A stretch of DNA of 64,000 nucleotides, from positions 1 through 64,000 of the forward strand of contig DASQMC010000013.1 of the NCBI GenBank assembly GCA_035645695.1. Reading direction: 5' to 3'. This document shows, piece after piece, positions 8,141 to 15,989 of this stretch. A program made the translations under genes and the position numbers. Each line of letters starts with the position of its first letter. Positions within the stretch are counted from its first letter, which is position 1. The DNA comes from JAIVJZ01 sp035645695 (GTDB lineage Bacteria; Acidobacteriota; Blastocatellia; Pyrinomonadales; Pyrinomonadaceae). The notes beneath the pieces were generated by a model that saw only the letters and a program-made list of their open reading frames with translations, had not been told where the DNA came from and made no database searches.

Positions 8141-8230
8141 GGTTTCAAGTTTCAGGTTTCAAGTTTCAAGACCGGGCAATCGAAGTTCTTCGTCTTGAAC
8201 CTGAAACCTGAAACTTGAAACCTGAAACTT
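8141..8230. repeat. Heptamer-word inverted repeat upstream of pfkA
   Basis: Words of the GTTTCAA/GTTTCAG type are tandemly arrayed at 8142-8169. Their reverse complements (TTGAACC, TGAAACC, TGAAACT) fill 8194-8230. The repeat runs almost from the stop codon of the selenoprotein to the start of pfkA. Confidence 0.8.
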
Positions 8231-8233
8231 TTT

Positions 8234-9355
8234 ATGACAATACGAACAATCGGGTTGGTGACGGGCGGCGGCGATGCGCCGGGTTTAAACGCGGTAATTC
8301 GCGCGGTGGTGAAAACCGCCGTGACGGAGTACAGCCTGCGCGTCATCGGAATTGAGGACAGTTTCGAGGGTTTACTCGGCCAAACGAGCGCGCGCGAGTT
8401 GAAGCCCGCGGACGTGCGCGGACTGTTGCCGCGCGGCGGCACGATCCTCGGCACGCGCAACCGCGGCCACTTCGTCGAGCGCGGCGAGGCGGGCGACGAT
8501 ATCAAACCGGAGCAGGTTTACAGGGAGGCGACCGACAACCTCAAGCGGCTCGGCATAGACGCCCTCATCGTGCTCGGCGGCGAAGGCACGCTCGGGATCG
8601 CGGCGGAGTTCGACCGCCTGGGCGTGCCGGTCATCGGCGTGCCCAAGACGATTGACAACGATCTGGCCTGCACCGAGTTGACCTTCGGCTTCGTCACCGC
8701 GCTCGACATCGCCACCGAAGCGCTCGACCGCCTCCATACGACCGCCGCCTCGCACGACCGCGTGATGATCCTCGAAGTGATGGGGCGGCACACGGGCTGG
8801 ATCGCGCTACATTCCGGCATCGCCGGGGGCGCGGACGTGATCCTCATCCCGGAAATTCCTTTTTCGCTCAAAGCCGTGGCGGACAAGATACATGAGCGGG
8901 AGCGTTGCGATTCGCAGTTCAGCGTCGTCGTCGTCGCCGAAGGCGCGCGTGAGGCGGGCGGTCTGGAAATTTATCAGGACACGGGCGACCGCGAACACGC
9001 CCCCCGGCTCGGTGGCGTCGGCCACCACGTCGCGCGCCAACTCGAACATGCCACCGGCAAAGAGACGCGCTGCGTCGTGCTCGGACACCTCCAGCGCGGC
9101 GGCTCGCCGAACGCCTTCGACCGCATGCTCGCCACCAACTATGGCTCGTGCGCCGTGCGCGCCCTCATGCGCGGCGAGACGGGCAAGATGGTCGCGCTGC
9201 ACTCGGCCGACATCATCACCGTCCCGCTCGCGAAGGCCATCGCCAACATCAAGACCGTCGCGCTCGACAGCCAGCTTATCCGCACGGCGCGCGACATCGG
9301 CGTCTCCTTCGGCGCGATTGACGAGGCCGATCACCACGGCAAGGCCGGTTGTTGA
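8234..9355 (+). CDS. pfkA: 6-phosphofructokinase
   Basis: 373 residues. It phosphorylates fructose 6-phosphate to the 1,6-bisphosphate, the committed step of glycolysis. Visible motifs: TGGGDAPGLNAVIRAV (nucleotide loop), GGEGT, PKTIDNDLACTELTFG (catalytic Asp in TIDND), MGRHTGWIA (F6P site), and LGHLQRGGSPNAFDR. The Gly in GGEGT at the phosphoryl-donor position points to ATP use, while Lys in PKTIDND is typical of the long/group III and PPi-dependent enzymes. Donor specificity is therefore inferred as ATP but not settled. The usual GGDGT is GGEGT here. The start codon sits at the foot of an inverted-repeat spacer. Confidence 0.94.
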   Translation: MTIRTIGLVTGGGDAPGLNAVIRAVVKTAVTEYSLRVIGIEDSFEGLLGQTSARELKPADVRGLLPRGGTILGTRNRGHFVERGEAGDDIKPEQVYREATDNLKRLGIDALIVLGGEGTLGIAAEFDRLGVPVIGVPKTIDNDLACTELTFGFVTALDIATEALDRLHTTAASHDRVMILEVMGRHTGWIALHSGIAGGADVILIPEIPFSLKAVADKIHERERCDSQFSVVVVAEGAREAGGLEIYQDTGDREHAPRLGGVGHHVARQLEHATGKETRCVVLGHLQRGGSPNAFDRMLATNYGSCAVRALMRGETGKMVALHSADIITVPLAKAIANIKTVALDSQLIRTARDIGVSFGAIDEADHHGKAGC

Positions 9356-9360
9356 ACACT

Positions 9361-9472
9361 CGGGGAAAGGGGAAGGGGGAAAGGGAAAGGGGAAGGATTA
9401 AAAACCGAGTCGCCCGCGCCGCTCGTCGTTCGTTGCTTTTCCCTTTACCCTTTACCCCTTCCCCTTTCCCCG
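9361..9472. repeat. Purine-rich word inverted repeat upstream of greA
   Basis: Arrays of GGGGAAA-type words (9361-9396) are mirrored by pyrimidine words of the CCCTTTA/CCCCTTT type (9439-9472). The spacer between them is ordinary sequence. It forms a potential long hairpin between pfkA and greA. Confidence 0.8.
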
Positions 9473-9506
9473 CGCTTTGTCTATATTCTGAACAACGGAG
9501 CAGACA

Positions 9507-10019
9507 GTGACACAAAACGTAAAAGACCGCCTGCAAGCGGAACTCGACGAACTCGACACCGAACTTCGCGTGCACCTGCCGAAGCAGATCAAGACCGCGA
9601 AGGAATGGGGCGACCTGCGCGAGAACGCCGAATATCACGCCGCGCTCGCGCGCCAGCAGTTCGTTCAGGCGCGCATCGGCCAGTTGCGGCAGCGACTCCG
9701 CGAAATCTCTTCAATCGACATCACGAAAGTGCCGCACGACAAGGCGGCCTACGGCTCGACGCTCCTGCTCTACGACGCCGAGCGCGACGAGGAAGTCACC
9801 TACCGCCTCGTCACGCCCGAAGAGAGCGACCCGCAGGCCGGACTCATCTCGACCACCTCGCCCGTGGGCAAAAGCCTGATGGGGCGCGAAGAGGGCGATG
9901 AGACTAAAGTGCACACCCCGAACGGCTCGCGCACGTTCGAGATTCGCCGCCTCACCACCCTGCACGACGAGTTGAAGGCGAAGGCCGCCGAGGGCGGCGA
10001 GCCGGACGAGCAGGGCTAA
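9507..10019 (+). CDS. greA: Transcription elongation factor GreA/GreB
   Basis: 170 residues. Gre factors enter the RNA polymerase secondary channel and stimulate cleavage of backtracked RNA. The N-terminal coiled coil contains KQIKTAKEWGDLRENAEYHA, with the acidic tip residues (D and E of GDLRENAEY) that coordinate the second Mg ion. The C-terminal FKBP-like domain has ISTTSPVGKSLMGREEGDE and the final GSRTFEIRRL. Start is the GTG at 9507. The C-terminus carries a short acidic tail. It directly precedes the peptidase remnant. Confidence 0.93.
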   Translation: MTQNVKDRLQAELDELDTELRVHLPKQIKTAKEWGDLRENAEYHAALARQQFVQARIGQLRQRLREISSIDITKVPHDKAAYGSTLLLYDAERDEEVTYRLVTPEESDPQAGLISTTSPVGKSLMGREEGDETKVHTPNGSRTFEIRRLTTLHDELKAKAAEGGEPDEQG

Positions 10020-10081
10020 AGCTTCTTTCCCCGTCAAGTTCGCTCTGTCTGTTTCAAAGGGTTTGCAGGGCTGCGGCGCAA

Positions 10082-10423
10082 GTGATAACCGGCGGCGCGT
10101 CGTTCGGTCTCGGCATCGCGCAGGCGGAGACGGGCATCTCCGGCAAGAAACTCGTGGCGCGCGCCGCCGAGATCGCCAAGCGCATGCAGATGCCCTTTCA
10201 GATGGGAACGATTCGCGAAGGCGACACGGATTCGAGTTCATTTCCGGCAAGGAAAATACCCGCCATCGCGCTGCACGGGTTGTCGAACGAGTGGTCGCAG
10301 GTTCTCCACACACACGAGGATAAGGTGTCGAAAGTAAATCCGATGAGCGTCTTTATGGGTTACAGGTTGGCGCTCGGACTCTTCGGCGAGGTGGAGAATT
10401 CCCCTTGCGACGCTTTCAGATAG
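10082..10423 (+). pseudogene. C-terminal remnant of an M28-family zinc aminopeptidase
   Basis: A 113-residue frame contains only the last part of an M28-like peptidase: TGGASFGLGIAQAETGISGK, then EGDTDSSSFPARKIPAIALHG and LHTHEDKVSKVNPMSVFMGYRLALGLF. These are the DSSSF/His-bearing C-terminal blocks. The N-terminal zinc ligands are absent. Upstream sequence in the same frame stays open to within greA but does not look like the family. It is therefore best read as a decayed 3' fragment left after deletion. A perfect terminator follows at 10452-10504, probably the original one. Confidence 0.7.
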
Positions 10424-10451
10424 CCCGCGGCCGCTCAACCATTTCGGCGTG

Positions 10452-10504
10452 AAAGTACGGAGCCGGGAGGCCGCGCCCCGCCGCGCTCCCGGCTCCGTAC
10501 TTTT
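10452..10504 (+). terminator. Strong hairpin terminator
   Basis: An 18-base arm (AAAGTACGGAGCCGGGAG, 10452-10469) and its exact complement (10486-10503) enclose a 16-base GC-rich loop and end in TTTT. It closes the greA/peptidase-remnant region. Confidence 0.85.
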
Positions 10505-10505
10505 C

Positions 10506-10535
10506 TTGACAAGGCGTTGACCGCATCCCTATCAT
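10506..10535 (+). promoter_or_regulatory. Sigma-70-type promoter for the CDP-alcohol transferase gene
   Basis: TTGACA at 10506-10511 and TATCAT at 10530-10535 are separated by 18 bases. It begins immediately at the foot of the preceding terminator and lies 67 bases ahead of the start codon. Confidence 0.6.
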
Positions 10536-10601
10536 GCACTGTTTATTTCGGGGCGGTAAATTGCCGCCCGTCGTTGTTTTAGAAGAAAGGCTGTAGAGAA
10601 G

Positions 10602-11345
10602 TTGTTTGGGGCGAGCATCGGGCGCGGGGCGCAGCGGATCATCGGCGCGATGGTGCGCTGGCTGGCCTATGGGCACATCAACCCGAACGTGCTGACCGTG
10701 ATCGGCGTCGGCATCAACGTGCTCTCGGGTCTGCTGTTCGGACTCGGCCATTTCTTCTGGGCGGGCGTCATCCTGATCGTAGCCAACCTGTTTGACATGC
10801 TCGACGGACAGGTGGCGCGGCTCTCCGGCCGGGTGACGCGCTTCGGCGGCTTCCTCGATTCGTCGCTCGACCGCCTCTCGGACATGGTCGTCTTCGTCGG
10901 GCTGATGGTGTTCTACGCGCGCGATACGGAGTTTCATTCAACTCTGAACGTCTTTCTGGCGGGCGCGGGCTTGATGGGTTCGGTGCTGGTCTCTTACACG
11001 AGCGCGCGCGCCGAGAGCCTGATCCCGAAGTGCGACGTTGGCTTCCTGAGACGGCCGGAACGTGTGGTACTCTTGATCATCGGCGGTTTATCGACGCATC
11101 CCGGCTCGGCCAACTATTTCGCCAACCGGATGCCCGCCGTGCTCTGGATTCTCGCCATCGGCTCCTACTGGACGTTTGCGCATCGCATGTATCACACGTG
11201 GCGCGAGGTGTGGCGCGCTGACATGGCGACAGCGCAGGCGGCGAAAGATGCATCTAATACCGGGCGCGCAAACGAGGGCGGCGATGAGTTCAAAGAAAAC
11301 TCGAACGCCGCGAAGATCGCGAACGAAGCGCCCGCGTCGCGCTAA
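10602..11345 (+). CDS. CDP-alcohol phosphatidyltransferase
   Basis: 247 residues, multi-pass inner-membrane enzyme of phospholipid synthesis. It carries the family signature D-x2-D-G-x2-A-R-x8-G-x3-D-x3-D as DMLDGQVARLSGRVTRFGGF followed by LDSSLDRLSD. Predicted membrane segments include VLTVIGVGINVLSGLLFGL, FFWAGVILIVANLF, MVVFVGLMVFY and the AVLWILAIGSYW region. The alcohol acceptor (inositol phosphate, glycerol phosphate or other) cannot be told; PHINPN-type starts (here GHINPNVLTVIG) are common in the PIP-synthase-like group. The start is TTG at 10602 behind a purine-rich leader. The C-terminus is a hydrophilic tail. Confidence 0.88.
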   Translation: MFGASIGRGAQRIIGAMVRWLAYGHINPNVLTVIGVGINVLSGLLFGLGHFFWAGVILIVANLFDMLDGQVARLSGRVTRFGGFLDSSLDRLSDMVVFVGLMVFYARDTEFHSTLNVFLAGAGLMGSVLVSYTSARAESLIPKCDVGFLRRPERVVLLIIGGLSTHPGSANYFANRMPAVLWILAIGSYWTFAHRMYHTWREVWRADMATAQAAKDASNTGRANEGGDEFKENSNAAKIANEAPASR

Positions 11346-11438
11346 TATCCGGCCGGAACCATTTCGATTGTTCCCGCGTTATCTTGTCAGCCCCGGTCGG
11401 TTCGGTTGCGTTATTTTATAAACTTGAGGTCTCCCACA

Positions 11439-12368
11439 TTGAACATTTGTCCCTGCTGCGGTGCGAAGGCGAACGGCGAACTGCTCACGACGGCCTGCGA
11501 GGCTTGCGGCGCGCGCGCCGTCGGCCCGCCGCTCGCGCGCCCCGAAAAGGAACTTCCCTCTTACCTCGGCGCGTTCGCCGTCGGCGCAAGCAGCGCGTTG
11601 CTCTACGTCGTCTTTCTCATCAACACAGTCTTTTCGCTCTTTGCGCAGAAGCCCGTGGCGTTCGACTTCTGGAACATAGTCGCCGCCGGTGAGACTGCCG
11701 CGTGGCGTCTGAAATGGCTCGCGCTGCCCGTCTCCTTCGTCATCATCTGGGCGGGCGCACGAGTGTCGGACAAAATCATGCGCGAGCCGACGCGTTTCAC
11801 GGGTCTCCGGTTCGCCGAAGCGGGTTTCAAACTGTCAATCGTGCTGACCGTCGGGCTAACGGTTCTGATCGGCCTGTCGATCCCCGAACGCCTCCACCAG
11901 CGCGAGCGCGCCATCGAGGCGAGGAAGAACATCGAAGGTTACGAAGCGATCAAAGTGCTCTACGACTATCGCGCGCGTTTCAACTCTTTTCCCGCCACGG
12001 CCGAAGATTTACAAAAGCTGCCCGACCCCGACGGCGCGGTCGCGCGCCTGATGGCCTCGATGCGTTCCGAGGCTTACGAGCCTCAATCGGCCATCGCCGC
12101 GTTGCCGCCCGCGACGGCGAAGCCGAGCGCGTCGCGCGCCGCCGCCAACGTGCCGCTCCGCCCGGTCGCATTGCGCACCGCCATCGGCGGCGACGTGGCG
12201 GGCGAAGCTCTCTCCTTCACGAACTACAAGTTGCGTCTGCCGGGCAAAGACAAAATGCTCGGCACGGAAGACGATTTGATGATTCGAGACGGCATGATCG
12301 TCCCCGCCCCACCGTTGCCGCAACCTCCCTCGCGCACGGGCGCGGCGGCCGACGCACGGAAACCCTGA
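11439..12368 (+). CDS. Membrane protein with N-terminal zinc ribbon, function unknown
   Basis: 309 residues when started at the TTG at 11439, which has TTGAGGT eight bases upstream; the frame can extend back to 11406. The N-terminus has four Cys in two pairs, CPCCG and CEACG, a zinc-ribbon. Three or four membrane segments follow (SYLGAFAVGASSALLYVVFL, LALPVSFVIIWAGAR, LSIVLTVGLTVLIGL). The rest is a periplasmic-looking domain resembling the type II secretion GspG-like C-terminal region: KVLYDYRARFNSFPATAEDL and a later LPGKDKMLGTEDDLMIRDG. The last part recalls pseudopilin calcium-site segments, but homology is uncertain. No function is assigned. Confidence 0.7.
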   Translation: MNICPCCGAKANGELLTTACEACGARAVGPPLARPEKELPSYLGAFAVGASSALLYVVFLINTVFSLFAQKPVAFDFWNIVAAGETAAWRLKWLALPVSFVIIWAGARVSDKIMREPTRFTGLRFAEAGFKLSIVLTVGLTVLIGLSIPERLHQRERAIEARKNIEGYEAIKVLYDYRARFNSFPATAEDLQKLPDPDGAVARLMASMRSEAYEPQSAIAALPPATAKPSASRAAANVPLRPVALRTAIGGDVAGEALSFTNYKLRLPGKDKMLGTEDDLMIRDGMIVPAPPLPQPPSRTGAAADARKP

Positions 12369-12386
12369 CGCGCCTCTCTCAAGCGA

Positions 12387-12677
12387 ATGGGATTACTCGA
12401 TCTCTTCAAGCGGAAAAAGGTTGACACCGAGGCGGTACGACGCGAAGCCCTGATGCGCGCCGGGCGCATCGGCGAAGGCGTCGTCCTCGACGTGACCGTC
12501 ACGGACGCGGGTGAAATCACACACGTCTTTTACACCTACAACGTCAGCAGCGTCGAATACGAATCCTCCCAAACCCTCGACGAAGCCCAGCGACAACGCC
12601 AGGGCGACTATTATCCCGGCGCACGCATCACCGTCCGTTACGATCCGCACCGTCCGGCCAATTCCGCAGTGGTCTGA
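12387..12677 (+). CDS. Small DUF3592-like protein
   Basis: 96 residues. It starts MGLLDLFKRKK, then has a beta-rich stretch (GEGVVLDVTVTDAGEITHVF, YTYNVSSVEYESSQ) and ends with YYPGARITVRYDPHRPANS. The last block resembles DUF3592 proteins, which end in a VxYdPxnP-type motif. No signal peptide or membrane helix is seen. It follows the zinc-ribbon protein by 18 bases and is probably in the same transcript. Function unknown. Confidence 0.7.
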   Translation: MGLLDLFKRKKVDTEAVRREALMRAGRIGEGVVLDVTVTDAGEITHVFYTYNVSSVEYESSQTLDEAQRQRQGDYYPGARITVRYDPHRPANSAVV

Positions 12678-12681
12678 AAAG

Positions 12682-12818
12682 CCATCAGCCGTCAGCTATC
12701 AGCCGTCAGCCTTAACACCCGTCAGTAGTCAGTCATCAACGAAATCTGTTAAAACAGATGGCGTATCTTCGTTATCACTAACTCATTGCTGATCGCTCGC
12801 GGCTGACGGCTGATAGCT
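12682..12818. repeat. Heptamer-word inverted repeat upstream of accC
   Basis: CAGCCGT and CAGCTAT words in tandem (12684-12711), then GTCAGTA words, are mirrored by GGCTGACGGCTGATAGCT near 12800-12818. An inner dyad (ATCTGTT/AACAGAT) lies near 12744. The spacer holds no gene. Confidence 0.75.
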
Positions 12819-12823
12819 CTCTT

Positions 12824-14419
12824 ATGTTTAGAAAAATCCTGATCGCCAACCGGGGCGAGATCGCCTTGCGCGTAATGCGCGCGTGTCGCGACCTCGACAT
12901 CAAGACGGTGGCCGTCTATTCGGAGGCCGACGCGGCCGCGCTCCACGTGCGCCTCGCCGACGAAGCCTACTTGATTGGCCCCGCACCTTCGGCCGAAAGC
13001 TACCTGCGCATCGAACGCATCATCGAAGCGGCGCGCGCGTCCGAAGCGGAGGCGATTCATCCGGGCTACGGCTTTCTGGCTGAGAACGCGGATTTCGCGC
13101 GCGCGTGCGAGGCGGCCGGAATAACTTTCATCGGGCCGCCGGCGGCGGCGATAGAGTTGATGGGTTCAAAGATAAACGCGCGGCTCGCGGCCATCGCGGC
13201 GGGCGCGCCCGTCGTGCCGGGTACGACCGAACCGCTCAACTCGCAGGAAGAGGCGCGTGAGACGGCGGCGCGCTTCGGCTATCCGGTCATGCTCAAGGCG
13301 GCGGCCGGCGGCGGCGGCAAAGGCATGCGACTCGTCGCGGGCGCGGACGAAATCGCTTCCGCCTTCGAGGCCGCACAGTCCGAAGCGCTGGCGGCCTTCG
13401 GCGACACCTCTGTCTATTTGGAAAAGGCCGTCGAACGCCCGCGCCACATCGAGATTCAGGTCTTCGCCGACGCCCACGGCCACACCGTCCATCTCGGCGA
13501 GCGCGAGTGTTCCATCCAACGCCGCCACCAGAAAGTGATCGAAGAATGCCCCTCGCCCATTGACGACCCCGTGTTGCGGGCGCGCATGGGCGAGTCGGCC
13601 GTCCGCGTCGCGCGCGCGGCGAATTACGTCGGCGCGGGCACGGTCGAATTTCTCGTCTCGGACGTGACGCGCGAGTTCTACTTCCTTGAGATGAACACGC
13701 GCCTGCAAGTCGAGCATCCGGTGACGGAACTCGTGACGGGCATCGATCTCGTGCGCGAACAGATCATGGTCGCCGCAGGCCATGCCCTATCCTTCACGCA
13801 GGACGACATCGAATGGCGAGGCCATGCCATCGAGTGCCGCGTCTACGCGGAAGACCCCGACAACAACTTCCTTCCTTCGCCCGGCCGCATCAACTTCCTG
13901 CGCGTGCCCGCGGGGCCGAACGTTCGCGACGACGGCGGAGTCTACGCGGGCGCGGAAGTTTCCATCTATTACGACCCGATGATCTCGAAACTCGCCGCAT
14001 GGGGGCGCACGCGCGGCGAGGCCATCGAGCGCATGCGCCGTGCTCTGGACGAGTACACGGTCGGCGGCATCAAGACGACGCTTCCCTTTTTTCGCGAGGT
14101 CGTCCGCGACGGAGAGTTCATCGCGGGACGACTCGACACAGGCTTCATCGAGGGCTTTAACCGGCGCCGCGCCGCCGCCGCCGCTGCCGGACAGGCCGCG
14201 CACAAAGAGGGAACGGGCGAAACCCCTGCCGTGGAGAGCGACGACGCGACTGGCGTCACGCGCGACCTCGCCATCATCACGGCCGCGCTCGCCTCCGCCT
14301 CGCGGAACGCACCGGCGGCGGCAACCGACGCGCGCGGCGACGAGCCAGAGACGCATCCGCCGAGCCAGTGGCGCGTCATGGGACGCGTCGCGCAGCATCG
14401 CTCGCGCGACCTGTTTTGA
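12824..14419 (+). CDS. accC: Biotin carboxylase subunit of acetyl/propionyl-CoA carboxylase
   Basis: 531 residues. ATP-grasp enzyme that carboxylates the biotin of its carrier protein. It begins FRKILIANRGEIALRVMRAC and has GYGFLAENADFARAC, the ATP loop AAAGGGGKGMRLV, HIEIQVFADAHG, RRHQKVIEECPSP, EMNTRLQVEHPVTE (catalytic), and HAIECRVYAEDP. These are all intact biotin carboxylase blocks over residues 1-450. The remaining 80 residues are an Ala-rich linker unlike the bacterial AccC end and more like the joint in propionyl-CoA carboxylase alpha chains. The biotin domain is a separate gene 58 bases downstream. No carboxyltransferase gene is in the window, so acetyl- versus propionyl-CoA use is open. 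Confidence 0.93.
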   Translation: MFRKILIANRGEIALRVMRACRDLDIKTVAVYSEADAAALHVRLADEAYLIGPAPSAESYLRIERIIEAARASEAEAIHPGYGFLAENADFARACEAAGITFIGPPAAAIELMGSKINARLAAIAAGAPVVPGTTEPLNSQEEARETAARFGYPVMLKAAAGGGGKGMRLVAGADEIASAFEAAQSEALAAFGDTSVYLEKAVERPRHIEIQVFADAHGHTVHLGERECSIQRRHQKVIEECPSPIDDPVLRARMGESAVRVARAANYVGAGTVEFLVSDVTREFYFLEMNTRLQVEHPVTELVTGIDLVREQIMVAAGHALSFTQDDIEWRGHAIECRVYAEDPDNNFLPSPGRINFLRVPAGPNVRDDGGVYAGAEVSIYYDPMISKLAAWGRTRGEAIERMRRALDEYTVGGIKTTLPFFREVVRDGEFIAGRLDTGFIEGFNRRRAAAAAAGQAAHKEGTGETPAVESDDATGVTRDLAIITAALASASRNAPAAATDARGDEPETHPPSQWRVMGRVAQHRSRDLF

Positions 14420-14477
14420 GGGCGTCGAATCTCAAATTCGGCGATTTGAAATCTCAGCCTTGCGGCCATAAATAATC

Positions 14478-14987
14478 ATGAAACTCGTAGCGGAACTTGA
14501 CGGTCAAAGCTATGCGCTCGACGTGCGGCGCGAGGGGGCGCGTGTGGAAGCCTCGGTTGACGGGCGGCTTTATGAACTCGAAGCGCGCGAGACGGAGGCG
14601 GGAGTTTTTCTGCTGCTCGCGGCGGGCGGGCGCGTCTACGAATGCCGCGTGAATCCCGCAACCGCGCCGGGCGATGCCCGCGAAGTGCAAATCGGCGACG
14701 AGACGTTTCAGGTCGGCCTCGTCGATCCGAGGCGTCTGCGGAGCGCGCGGGGGGCGGGCGCGGAAGCGGGCGGGCGGGCGCAGATTGTGGCTTCGATGCC
14801 GGGCAAGGTCGTGCGCGTGCTGGTCGAAGCGGGCGCGGAGGTGGAAGCGGGAGACGGGCTGGTCGTCGTCGAAGCGATGAAGATGCAGAACGAATTGAAG
14901 TCGCCGAAGCGTGGGACGGTGGTCGAAGTGAGGGCTGTGGCCGGGGCGACGGTCAACGCGGGCGACATGCTGGTCGTCGTCGAGTGA
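14478..14987 (+). CDS. Biotin carrier protein of the acyl-CoA carboxylase
   Basis: 169 residues. The C-terminal 70 form a biotinyl domain with the attachment motif EAMKMQNE (Lys is biotinylated), preceded by SMPGKVVRVLVEAGAEVEAG and followed by a typical VNAGDMLVVVE end. The N-terminal half is a beta-rich domain (VAELDGQSYALDVRREG), as found between the carboxylase and biotin domains of propionyl-CoA carboxylase alpha chains. It thus looks like the C-terminal half of such a chain split off from the preceding gene. Its stop overlaps a GTG of the next frame by four bases. Confidence 0.92.
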   Translation: MKLVAELDGQSYALDVRREGARVEASVDGRLYELEARETEAGVFLLLAAGGRVYECRVNPATAPGDAREVQIGDETFQVGLVDPRRLRSARGAGAEAGGRAQIVASMPGKVVRVLVEAGAEVEAGDGLVVVEAMKMQNELKSPKRGTVVEVRAVAGATVNAGDMLVVVE

Positions 14988-15019
14988 AAGCACGCCTGTC
15001 GTCTTCAAGTGTGCAGCGA

Positions 15020-15775
15020 ATGAAGAACACGGAACATTCAACAATCGCGCCGGAAGAGTTGCGCGTGGTGCTATGGGACATCGACGGGACGCTCCTGCGC
15101 TCGGTGCGCCCCGGAGCGTTCAGGGATTACGTCGCGCCCGTTCTGGAGAGCCTCTTCGGCACGACCGGACGCATTGACGAGATGCGCGTCTCGGGTATGA
15201 CCGATTTGCAGATCATCTCTGAAGCGCTCGGCGACGAAGGGATCACCACGGGGCACATTCGCGAGCGCGTCGCGGAGATTCGCACGCGTTTCATGATCGA
15301 GATGGAGCGCGTCGCGGCCACGGCGACGCCGGACAATCCGCTCTTTCGTTCCCTCTCCGGGGCGCGCGAGATTTTAGAGCGCGTCGGGGCGCACCCGCGC
15401 TATCGCTCGTCGCTCCTGACGGGAAACCTCGAACCCGCCGCGCACTTGAAGTTGCGCCTTGTCGGACTCTCGGAGTTCTTTCAACAACTCCCCGGCGCGT
15501 TCGGCGACGACTCGCACGACCGCCGCGACCTGCCCGCCATCGCCGCCGCGCGCATCAACGCGCGGCTCAAACTGGCTTTGCGCCCCGAGCAGTTCATCGT
15601 CATCGGCGACACGCCGAACGACATCGCCTGCGCCAGGCATTTCGGCGCGCGCTCCGTCGCCGTCTGCACCGGGCGTTTCGACACGCAGGCAACGCTCGCC
15701 GCCCACAACCCCGACGCTTTACTCGCAGACCTCACCGACACGGAACTCGTCCTCAGAACTTTCGACGCCCTGTGA
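15020..15775 (+). CDS. HAD-superfamily hydrolase, phosphoglycolate-phosphatase-like
   Basis: 251 residues. HAD motif I is LWDIDGTLLRS (two Asp nucleophile/acid); motif II lies in SLLTGNLEPAAHLKL; motif IV is IGDTPNDIACAR. A helical cap of about 90 residues follows motif I, as in the Gph-like subfamily. Substrate unknown; a housekeeping sugar-phosphate phosphatase is plausible. The start could also be GTG at 14984, overlapping the stop of the biotin carrier gene; I prefer the ATG at 15020 because the family rarely has more than about 15 residues before motif I. It converges on mutL. Confidence 0.87.
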   Translation: MKNTEHSTIAPEELRVVLWDIDGTLLRSVRPGAFRDYVAPVLESLFGTTGRIDEMRVSGMTDLQIISEALGDEGITTGHIRERVAEIRTRFMIEMERVAATATPDNPLFRSLSGAREILERVGAHPRYRSSLLTGNLEPAAHLKLRLVGLSEFFQQLPGAFGDDSHDRRDLPAIAAARINARLKLALRPEQFIVIGDTPNDIACARHFGARSVAVCTGRFDTQATLAAHNPDALLADLTDTELVLRTFDAL

Positions 15776-15881
15776 AAGCTGTTTACCACTGCTGTTCCGG
15801 CGCACCGAAACTTTTTGTGATCGAACCTGCCATAAATCATTCACCATAGAGGCACGGAGAACACGTGAAAGACATCGGATA

Positions 15882-15904
15882 ATTTCATATCTCAAATATG
15901 AAAT
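15882..15904. repeat. AT-rich inverted repeat between convergent genes
   Basis: ATTTCATAT (15882-15890) and ATATGAAAT (15896-15904) surround a CTCAA loop in the 214-base space between the HAD gene and mutL. A related short dyad (TCAAAT/ATTTGA) lies at 14432-14449. Either could be a bidirectional terminator without a clear T-run. Confidence 0.5.
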
Positions 15905-15989
15905 CGTCTCTTCCTGAACTCTCCTGTGTGACATGCGCGTCACCTGCGGCCGTGGTGGTAAATGATCATGATTTTGTATCCGACTTAAT

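Noticed and set aside
8141..8230. Intergenic inverted repeats as insertion-sequence ends or MITEs
   Set aside because: Arms are tandem word arrays that differ between loci, there is no common terminal sequence, and I see no target-site duplication.
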